Shown here piece after piece: positions 58,294 to 64,000 of a stretch of DNA of 64,000 nucleotides (position 1 is its first letter; each line of letters begins with the position of its first letter). The position numbers and the translations under genes were made by a program. Source of the stretch: Marmoricola sp. URHB0036 (GTDB lineage: Bacteria; Actinomycetota; Actinomycetes; Propionibacteriales; Nocardioidaceae); contig NZ_AUEP01000010.1 in the NCBI RefSeq assembly GCF_000426045.1, forward strand, positions 148,078 through 212,077. The letters run 5' to 3'. Under the pieces are notes generated by a model. That model was not told the DNA's origin, ran no database searches, and worked only from the letters and a program-made list of their open reading frames with translations.

Positions 58294-58722
58294 GTGACCG
58301 AACAGCTGCAGCGCACGAGGGCACGGGGGGCAGGGCTCGCGGGGCGAGCCGGCCTTCCGCTGCTGCTCTACGTCCTGGTGCTGGCCGTGGTGCTGTTCTC
58401 GCCGACCTCGCACCTGCAGACCGCCCTCGTGAACGACCTGGTCCGGGTGCTGCAGGCCGTGCTTCCCGACTCGTGGGTCACCTTCACGCGGGTCGAGGTG
58501 CTGATGAACGCCGTGATCATCGCGCCGGTGAGCCTCCTCGGCTCGCGCGTCTGGCCCCGCCTGCGCTGGCAGGACTGGACGGCGTACGGCTTCGTCGGCG
58601 CCAGCACCGTCGAGCTGATCCAGGGAGTGCTGCTGCCCGGCCGCCACGCCAGCTTCAGCGACATCGTGGCCAACACGATCGGCGCCCTGCTCGGAGCCGT
58701 GCTCTACCGCCGTCTGCGCTGA
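58294..58722 (+). CDS. VanZ-like membrane protein
   Basis: A 142-residue protein with four hydrophobic segments (about 20-37, 52-70, 72-90, 115-135) and the VanZ pattern: FSPTSHL, NAVIIAPVSLLG and STVELIQGVLLPGRHASFSD with IVANTIGALLGAVL. VanZ proteins raise glycopeptide tolerance or alter lipids in some bacteria; role here unknown. Start GTG 58294 (TTG at 58267 possible). Confidence 0.85.
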   Translation: MTEQLQRTRARGAGLAGRAGLPLLLYVLVLAVVLFSPTSHLQTALVNDLVRVLQAVLPDSWVTFTRVEVLMNAVIIAPVSLLGSRVWPRLRWQDWTAYGFVGASTVELIQGVLLPGRHASFSDIVANTIGALLGAVLYRRLR

Positions 58723-58805
58723 GGCCCTCGACCGTTCGGCTGCTCGCCGCCTCGGCGACGCACGCACCTCTCCGTGCGGTCGCCGGCTGCTCACCTTCGC
58801 GCCGC

Positions 58806-60137
58806 ATGGTGAGGGTCGTGAAGGTCTCCGTCTTCGGTTGCGGCTACCTGGGAGCGGTGCATGCCGCGTGCATGGCCAGCCTCGGGCACGACGTCGTGGG
58901 GGTGGACGTCCTTCCCGAGAAGGTCGACGCCCTGTCAGCGGGACGACCGCCGTTCCACGAGCCGGACTTCGCCGAGCTGCTGCAACGCGCGCTGGGCACC
59001 GGCCGGCTGGTGTTCACCAGCGATTCCGCTGCGGCCGCCGACGCGACGGTGCACTTCGTCTGCGTGGGTACGCCGCAGCGCAGGGGCGAGAACGCGGCCG
59101 ACGTCTCCCACGTCGACGCCGCCGTCGGCAGCATCGTGCAGGTGCTGAAGCCGGGTGACCTGGTCGTCGGCAAGTCCACGGTGCCGGTGGGGACGGCAAG
59201 CCGGCTGGCCGACACTGTGCACGCTGCCTGCCCGGGGGCGCACCTGGTCTGGAACCCGGAGTTCCTGCGCGAAGGCCACGCCGTCGCCGACACCCTCGAG
59301 CCCGACCGCCTCGTCTACGGCGTGGGCACCGGCGATGCCCACGAGGAGACCGTCGTGGTGCTCGACGAGCTCTACGCGACAGTCCTCGCGAGCGGCGTAC
59401 CCCGGCTGGTCACCGATCTCGCCACCGCCGAGCTGGTCAAGGCAGCCGCCAACTCCTTCCTCGCCACCAAGATCTCCTTCATCAACGCAATGGCCGAGGT
59501 GTGTGAGTCGGCGGGCGGCGACGTCACCGCGCTCGCCGACGCGATCGGGATGGACCAGCGGATCGGCCGCAGCTTCCTCAACGCGGGGCTGGGCTTCGGC
59601 GGCGGCTGCCTGCCCAAGGACATCCGGGCCTTCATGGCCCGCGCCGGCGAGCTGGGCGCCGACCAGGCCCTGACCTTCCTGCGGGAGGTCGACGCCATCA
59701 ACATGCGGCGCAGGGTGCGGATGGTCGACCTGGCCCGTGAGGAGTGCGGCGGCTCCATCGCCGGCCGACGGATCGCGGTGCTCGGGGCCGCCTTCAAGCC
59801 GCACAGCGACGACGTACGGGACTCGCCCGCCCTCAACGTCGCCGCGCAGATGCAGCTCCAGGGCGCCTCGGTCGTGGTCACCGACCCCAAGGCGATCGCG
59901 AACGCGGCGCAGAGGTGGCCCGACCTCCAGTTCGCCGACACCGTCGAGGAGGCGCTGGCCGGTGCCGAGCTGGTGCTGGTGCTCACCGAGTGGCCGGAGT
60001 ACGTCGAGCTCGACCCGGCCGAGGCCAAGAGGATGGTGGGGGAGGCTCGCGTGCTCGACGGACGCAACTGCCTCGACGCGGACGCCTGGCGGTCCGCTGG
60101 TTGGCACTACCGCGCGCTCGGTCGTCCCCGCGCCTGA
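58806..60137 (+). CDS. ugd: UDP-glucose 6-dehydrogenase
   Basis: A 443-residue UDP-sugar dehydrogenase. Rossmann motif GCGYLGAVHAACMASLGHDV near 11-30, catalytic Cys268 in GLGFGGGCLPKD, sugar-binding K-A-A-N-S-F region near 216-220, and C-terminal VLTEWPEY. It oxidises UDP-glucose to UDP-glucuronate with two NAD+. No clear ribosome site; GTG at 58818 is an alternative start. Confidence 0.93.
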   Translation: MVRVVKVSVFGCGYLGAVHAACMASLGHDVVGVDVLPEKVDALSAGRPPFHEPDFAELLQRALGTGRLVFTSDSAAAADATVHFVCVGTPQRRGENAADVSHVDAAVGSIVQVLKPGDLVVGKSTVPVGTASRLADTVHAACPGAHLVWNPEFLREGHAVADTLEPDRLVYGVGTGDAHEETVVVLDELYATVLASGVPRLVTDLATAELVKAAANSFLATKISFINAMAEVCESAGGDVTALADAIGMDQRIGRSFLNAGLGFGGGCLPKDIRAFMARAGELGADQALTFLREVDAINMRRRVRMVDLAREECGGSIAGRRIAVLGAAFKPHSDDVRDSPALNVAAQMQLQGASVVVTDPKAIANAAQRWPDLQFADTVEEALAGAELVLVLTEWPEYVELDPAEAKRMVGEARVLDGRNCLDADAWRSAGWHYRALGRPRA

Positions 60138-60183
60138 CGGAGGCGACATTTCCGGACGCGGCGCCCCCGATAGGCTCGGAAGC

Positions 60184-61104
60184 GTGTCTGGACCCACCCC
60201 GCCGGGCTCGTTGCCCCCCGAGGTGCCCGAGGAGTTCGCCGCTGCCTACCGGGCCGCCTACGAGCGCGCCCTCGCGGCCCAGAGCGAGGGGCCCGAGGAC
60301 GAGGAGGAGCCGTCGACCGACAGCTCCGACACCGACGAGCTGCCACTGCGCCGCGGTCGGCTGGTCGTCGGCACCCACCGCACCGAGACCTACGACGACG
60401 AGCCGACCATGGTCGAGAAGGTCACCGACTCCCCGTGGTTCGTGCCCGTGCTGCTCGCGATGCTGGCCCTGCTGCTGGTGCTCGGGGCGTACGCCGTCGG
60501 CCGCGCCTTCGCCGGCAAGGTCAACAGCGACGACAAGCCCAGCTCCGAGCCCAGCGTGGTGATGAGCGAGGGCGGGAAGAACCAGGCACAGCAGCCCGTC
60601 TCCACCCAGGCACCCGGCAAGGGCGCCTGGGACGGCAAGGTCGAGCGGGTCGGCGGCGTACGCGCCAAGGCGACCTGCACCTCGCCGCCGGGCCAGGACG
60701 CGAGTGGTGCCAAGGTCAGCTATGCCGCGGCCAACCTCACCGACGGCGTGGCCGACACGACCTGGCGCTGCGACGGCACCGGGATCGGCAAGAAGATCAC
60801 CCTCAGGCTGCCCGACACGATGCCCATCGGCGAGGTCGGCCTGATCCCCGGCTACGCCAAGACCGACGACGCCACCGGTGACGACCGCTACGCCGAGAAC
60901 AACCGGGTCACGCGGGTGCGCTGGACGATCGGCGATGTGGTGGTGGACCAGAAGGTGAACGGCTCGACCAGCGACCGCAGCCTGCGGCTGCTGCGGGTGC
61001 CGAGGAGCGAGACCGACCAGGTGCAGCTGGAGATCCTGGCGGTGGACAAGGGTCCGCGCAACACGACCGCGATCAGCGAGGTCCAGCTCGGCCGGGCCAG
61101 CTAG
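60184..61104 (+). CDS. Membrane-anchored protein with discoidin-like domain
   Basis: A 306-residue protein. Acidic cytoplasmic N-terminus (about 1-80), one membrane helix near 85-105 ([20 protein letters not shown]), a linker, and a C-terminal discoidin-like/NADase-type glycan-binding beta domain ([15 protein letters not shown] near 182-196). Similar extracellular modules bind sugars. GTG start at 60184. Its TAG overlaps the dtd stop codon on the other strand by two bases. Confidence 0.82.
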   Translation: MSGPTPPGSLPPEVPEEFAAAYRAAYERALAAQSEGPEDEEEPSTDSSDTDELPLRRGRLVVGTHRTETYDDEPTMVEKVTDSPWFVPVLLAMLALLLVLGAYAVGRAFAGKVNSDDKPSSEPSVVMSEGGKNQAQQPVSTQAPGKGAWDGKVERVGGVRAKATCTSPPGQDASGAKVSYAAANLTDGVADTTWRCDGTGIGKKITLRLPDTMPIGEVGLIPGYAKTDDATGDDRYAENNRVTRVRWTIGDVVVDQKVNGSTSDRSLRLLRVPRSETDQVQLEILAVDKGPRNTTAISEVQLGRAS

Positions 61105-61541
61105 CCGTTCTGGCCGGGCGAGTCGAGCACCATCGTGATCGGCCCGTCGTTGGTCAGCTGCACCAGCATCTGGGCGCCGAACACGCCCCGCTCGACGTGG
61201 GTCCCGGCGTCCTCGAGGCCGCTGCACACGGCCTCGTAGAGCGGTTCGGAGACCTCTCCGGGAGCGGCTGCCTGCCAGGTCGGTCGGCGACCCTTGCGGG
61301 CGTCGCCGTACAACGTGAACTGGCTGACCACCAGCACCGGTCCGCCCAGCTCGGCGACCGACCGCTCGTCGCGCATGATCCGCAGGTCCCTGATCTTGCG
61401 CACCATCCAGGCCACCTGGTCGGGACCGTCATCGTGGGTGATCCCGAGGAGCACGACGAGTCCGGGCTCGTCGATCCGGCCCACCACCTCACCGTCGACG
61501 GTGACGGAGGCGGACGTGGCTCTCTGGAGGACGGCGCGCAT
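61101..61541 (-). CDS. dtd: D-aminoacyl-tRNA deacylase
   Basis: A 146-residue DTD enzyme: [20 protein letters not shown] at the start, [17 protein letters not shown] near 78-94 and [12 protein letters not shown] near the end (the G-P motif of the D-amino acid pocket). It removes D-amino acids from tRNA. The BKACE gene lies 5 bp upstream on the same strand. Confidence 0.96.
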   Translation of the reverse strand: MRAVLQRATSASVTVDGEVVGRIDEPGLVVLLGITHDDGPDQVAWMVRKIRDLRIMRDERSVAELGGPVLVVSQFTLYGDARKGRRPTWQAAAPGEVSEPLYEAVCSGLEDAGTHVERGVFGAQMLVQLTNDGPITMVLDSPGQNG

Positions 61542-61546
61542 CGCGG

Positions 61547-62368
61547 TCAGATCATGCCGAGCAGCGCGCGGGCCTCGGCCGGCGTCATCGGGGTGCGCTG
61601 TGCCATCCGGCCCAGCTCGGCGGCGCGGCTCACCAGCTGGTCGTTGTGCTCGACCGGGACGCCCTTGGCGAGGGTGAGCACGTCCTCCATGCCGACCCGG
61701 AGGTGGCCGCCCTTGGACAGCGAGGCGAGCGCCACCGCGAGGGTCGACCGGCCGATCCCGGTGGCCGACCAGCTCGTCGTCTCGGCCGGCAGGGCGGCCA
61801 CGGCCGCGACGAGTGCGTCCGCCGTACCCGGCATGCCACCGGGCACGCCCATCACCAGGTCGGCGTGCACCTTGCCGCCGTGGGGCAGGCCGTACTTCGC
61901 AAGCAGCCGGTGCAGGGCCGCGACCTGGCCGAGGTCGAACAGCTCGAACTCCGGCACCACGCCGCGCTCCTGGCTCAGCTGGTAGAGGTCGCAGACGAAC
62001 GGCCACGGGTTGAGGAAGACGTCGTTGCCGAAGTTTGTGGTCCCCATCGTCAGGCTGCAGGAGTCCGGCTCCGCATCCAGCACCTTGAGCCGGTCGTCCA
62101 GCGGGTCGTGCACCGAGCCGCCGGTCGACAGCTGTACGACGAGGTCGGTGTGCTCGTGCAACGCGACGACGGTGTCTCGCAGCCTGCCCTGGTCGAGGGT
62201 GGGTCGATGCTCTCCGTCTCGGATGTGGACGTGGATCATCGCTGCTCCGGCCGCCTCGCACCGCTGTGCGGTCTCGACGAGCTCGTCGAGCGTGGTCGGC
62301 AGCTGCGGGCAGTCGCTCTTCGCCGTCTCGGCCCCCGTCGGGGCGACGGTGATCAGTAGGTCTCCCAT
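61547..62368 (-). CDS. BKACE family (3-keto-5-aminohexanoate cleavage-type) enzyme
   Basis: A 273-residue TIM-barrel enzyme of the DUF849/BKACE family: zinc-binding [18 protein letters not shown] near 42-59 (H-x-H), STGG near 81-84, and the E-x-E-L-F-D region near 140. These enzymes cleave beta-keto acids with acetyl-CoA. Substrate not readable. Start ATG at 62368. Confidence 0.9.
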   Translation of the reverse strand: MGDLLITVAPTGAETAKSDCPQLPTTLDELVETAQRCEAAGAAMIHVHIRDGEHRPTLDQGRLRDTVVALHEHTDLVVQLSTGGSVHDPLDDRLKVLDAEPDSCSLTMGTTNFGNDVFLNPWPFVCDLYQLSQERGVVPEFELFDLGQVAALHRLLAKYGLPHGGKVHADLVMGVPGGMPGTADALVAAVAALPAETTSWSATGIGRSTLAVALASLSKGGHLRVGMEDVLTLAKGVPVEHNDQLVSRAAELGRMAQRTPMTPAEARALLGMI

Positions 62369-62435
62369 GGCGGCGACGCTATCGCTGGCAGGCGATAGCC
62401 CGGACGGCCGTCCTCCCTGGCCCTACTGTTCTCAC

Positions 62436-63338
62436 GTGGACGACCTCCAGCGACCGCCGACCGACGGTGACCGTGAGCAGGTGGTCGCGCGCGTCAACCG
62501 GGCTCACGACCAGGGTCGGATCAGCACGGCCGACCGCGACATCCGGCTCGGCAACGTGCGGTCGGCGCAGAGCATGGCCGAGCTGGACCTGATGAGCCGA
62601 GACCTCGACCAGCTCGAGGCCGCCCTGCCGTACAGCACGTTCGACCCCGCTGCCGGGGTCGGTCCCCAGGCGGTCAGCGTCTCTGCCCCTCCACGTCGGA
62701 TCGTTCTGGCCGTGACGCTCGTCGTGGTGCTCGTCGTGATCGCGGTCGCCGCCCTCGTCGTGGTCGGCTTCCGGGTCTCCCGCTCCTCCGACGAGGCATC
62801 GCCGCCGTCTCCGGCGGGGCCGGTCGACCCGGCGTCCGAGGAGCCGGCCACGGCACCGGACACCGATCCCGGGGTCGACCCACCGGCCGCACCGGCGTAC
62901 TCCCTCAGCGCGAGCGGCGTCCGCAGCTTCCTGGCCACCTACCGCAAGAGGTTCGGCACCAGCCGGGTCGTGGACATCACCTTCTACGGCGACTACGTCA
63001 TCGTGAACGTGCCGGTGCCCGGCAAGGCCCGTCAGGAGGGCTGGCTCTACCGGAAGGGCACCTGGACCGGCTTCGGCGGCATCCGCGCCACCTTCCCCGG
63101 GACCCAGGTGGTCGACACCAACCGCCTCGACATCGCGGCCCTGGCCCGCAACATCGCCCGCGCCAAGCGCACCCTCAACGTCGAGCAACCCCAGGCCTAC
63201 GTGATCATCCGGTTCATGCCGCAGATCGACCAGACCCCGAGCGTCGACGTACACGTCAGCAACACGTTCCAGGAGTCCGGCTACCTCGCCACCACCCTCG
63301 ACGGCAAGGTCCAGCGCGCCTACCCCTACACCCGCTGA
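62436..63338 (+). CDS. DUF1707 domain protein, membrane anchored
   Basis: A 300-residue protein. N-terminal DUF1707 pattern (REQVVARVNRAHDQGRIS, DIRLGNVRSAQSMAELDLMS), a membrane helix near 90-112 (IVLAVTLVVVLVVIAVAALVVVG), a Pro-rich linker and an exported C-terminal domain (about 150-300) that I cannot name. GTG start 62436. Confidence 0.8.
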   Translation: MDDLQRPPTDGDREQVVARVNRAHDQGRISTADRDIRLGNVRSAQSMAELDLMSRDLDQLEAALPYSTFDPAAGVGPQAVSVSAPPRRIVLAVTLVVVLVVIAVAALVVVGFRVSRSSDEASPPSPAGPVDPASEEPATAPDTDPGVDPPAAPAYSLSASGVRSFLATYRKRFGTSRVVDITFYGDYVIVNVPVPGKARQEGWLYRKGTWTGFGGIRATFPGTQVVDTNRLDIAALARNIARAKRTLNVEQPQAYVIIRFMPQIDQTPSVDVHVSNTFQESGYLATTLDGKVQRAYPYTR

Positions 63339-63370
63339 CTCTCTCCCCGGTGGGCGGTTAGTGGACTAGG

Positions 63371-63504
63371 TGGGCGATCAGTCGAGACCACCCCCGGCAA
63401 CTAGGTGGTCGAGCAGCGAGCGTCAGCGAGCGATCAGTCGAGACCACCCCCGGCAACTAGGTGGTCGAGCAGCGAGCGTCAGCGAGCGATCAGTCGAGAC
63501 CACC
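63371..63504. repeat. Family C palindromic repeats, left group (tandem)
   Basis: Two full 45-bp units at 63404-63448 and 63460-63504, plus a truncated one ending near 63392, in a 56-bp period separated by cccggcaacta. Each unit runs from GGTGGTCGAGCAGCGAGC to GATCAGTCGAGACCACC, so its ends are complementary. The second ends 12 bp after the 3' end of the GIY-YIG gene. Confidence 0.9.
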
Positions 63505-63515
63505 CCCGGCACCCC

Positions 63516-63817
63516 TCATCCCTCACCACGCTTCATCCAGCCGGTCCGGCCGCGGCTCAGCAGGGGCAGATCGTCGAACCGGCCCTCGATGAGTGCCTCG
63601 CGCTTGCCCGCGACCAGTTCTGGATCTTCTTCTCCAGCGCGAAGGCCTCGGCGACGTTGTGGTACTCGGCTGCCCACGCCACCGTCACCGGGCGTCGCCA
63701 CTTCGTGTACGCCGCGCCGATGCCCTCGTTGTGCTGCCACAGCCGGCGTTCCATGTCGAGGGTGCTGCCGACGTAGTAGGAGCCGTCGGCGCAGCGGAGG
63801 ATGTAGACCCAGGCCAT
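63516..63817 (-). pseudogene. GIY-YIG nuclease (UPF0213-like), frameshifted
   Basis: A single-domain GIY-YIG endonuclease: VYILRCADGSYYVGST near 4-19 (GIY and YIG), arginine region ERRLWQH, and ALEKKIQNWSRA with the catalytic Glu. After base 63606 the frame is wrong: one extra base would give K-R-E-A-L-I-E-G-R-F-D-D-L-P, the family's normal C-terminus, to a stop at 63516. As sequenced the reading ends at 63557 with a 12-residue foreign tail. It is a pseudogene, or a sequencing indel. Family C repeats flank it on both sides. Confidence 0.85.
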
Positions 63818-63905
63818 TCGAGCAGCGTGCTTGCCAGCTGATCTGATGGCCAGCCGATCTGGCTCGCCTGTGGAGAACTGGGTGGTGGCGGCTCGTTGTG
63901 GCTCA

Positions 63906-64000
63906 GGTGGTCTCGACTATCCGCTCGCTGGCGCTCGCTGCTCGACCACCTTGGGTTGGGGGTGGTCTCGACTATCCGCTCGCTGGCGCTCGCTGCTCGA
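63906..64000. repeat. Family C palindromic repeats, right group (reverse orientation)
   Basis: Units at 63906-63950 and from 63961 to the window end are in reverse orientation to the left group, with 10 bp between them. They read GGTGGTCTCGACTATCCGC to GCTGCTCGACCACC. The element continues past the edge. Confidence 0.9.

Noticed and set aside
63371..63504. CRISPR array
   Set aside because: There are just two full units, spacers are identical 11-base strings, and each unit is itself a palindrome; no cas genes.

Overview
The window is chromosomal DNA of a high-GC Gram-positive actinobacterium, most like a Nocardioides or close relative. The evidence is the very high GC with many GTG starts, mycothiol genes (mycothione reductase, MshD), an actinobacterial GlnR, a DesA3-type desaturase with its reductase, a fused MutT1, SigE-family and ECF sigma factors, and a sulfur/mycothiol/GlnR block whose gene content matches M. 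tuberculosis Rv0814c-Rv0819. I see no rRNA, transposase, phage or CRISPR.

Layout. 1-4500: oxidoreductase, SRPBCC protein, tRNA-Asp and tRNA-Glu (with a duplicated tRNA 3' half), metallopeptidase, P450. 4.6-8.3 kb: desaturase and ferredoxin reductase, divergent from a PucR regulator. 8.3-12.1 kb: tightly overlapping operon of ECF sigma factor, membrane anti-sigma-like protein, ABC ATPase, permease and a further membrane protein. 12.2-19.8 kb: amidohydrolase, two overlapping crcB genes behind a probable fluoride riboswitch, HATPase protein, mycothione reductase, type II NADH dehydrogenase, thioesterase. 19.9-26.6 kb: catabolic cluster (LigAB-type extradiol dioxygenase, citryl-CoA-lyase-like protein, CaiB CoA-transferase, quinone-oxidoreductase-like protein) divergent from an amidohydrolase and an IclR regulator. 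26.7-35.9 kb: secreted proteins, two tandem zinc-ribbon-like genes, a structured intergenic region, tRNA-Lys, sulfatase, antiporter, cold-shock gene. 35.9-38.7 kb: copA-copZ-csoR with a CsoR operator. 38.7-50.8 kb: phosphate region (PhoU-like/Pit, PstSCAB with PHO box, MutT1, Ppk1). 51-58.2 kb: esterase, SigE-type sigma with its partner, mshD, glnR, MoaD/ThiS, thioredoxin, and a sulfurtransferase operon behind a Cys-containing leader peptide. 58.3-64 kb: VanZ, UDP-glucose dehydrogenase, discoidin-like protein, dtd, a BKACE enzyme, a DUF1707 protein and a frameshifted GIY-YIG nuclease gene.

The most unusual signal is three families of intergenic palindromes. Family A (ends ACATGCGAATGT / ACATTCGCATGT, about 70 bp) has six copies; two bracket an AbiEi/DUF559 putative nuclease gene. 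Family B (arms GGATAGTCCAGAAC) has two copies that bracket the sigma/ABC operon. Family C (45 bp, ends GGTGGTC / GACCACC) has two full copies plus a fragment on one side of the GIY-YIG gene and two reversed copies on the other. Several genes take their stop codon from inside a palindrome. The pairing of single-domain nucleases with private palindrome families is the best candidate here for an undescribed repeat-dispersal system.

All functions come from reading motifs and neighbourhood; no database search was run.
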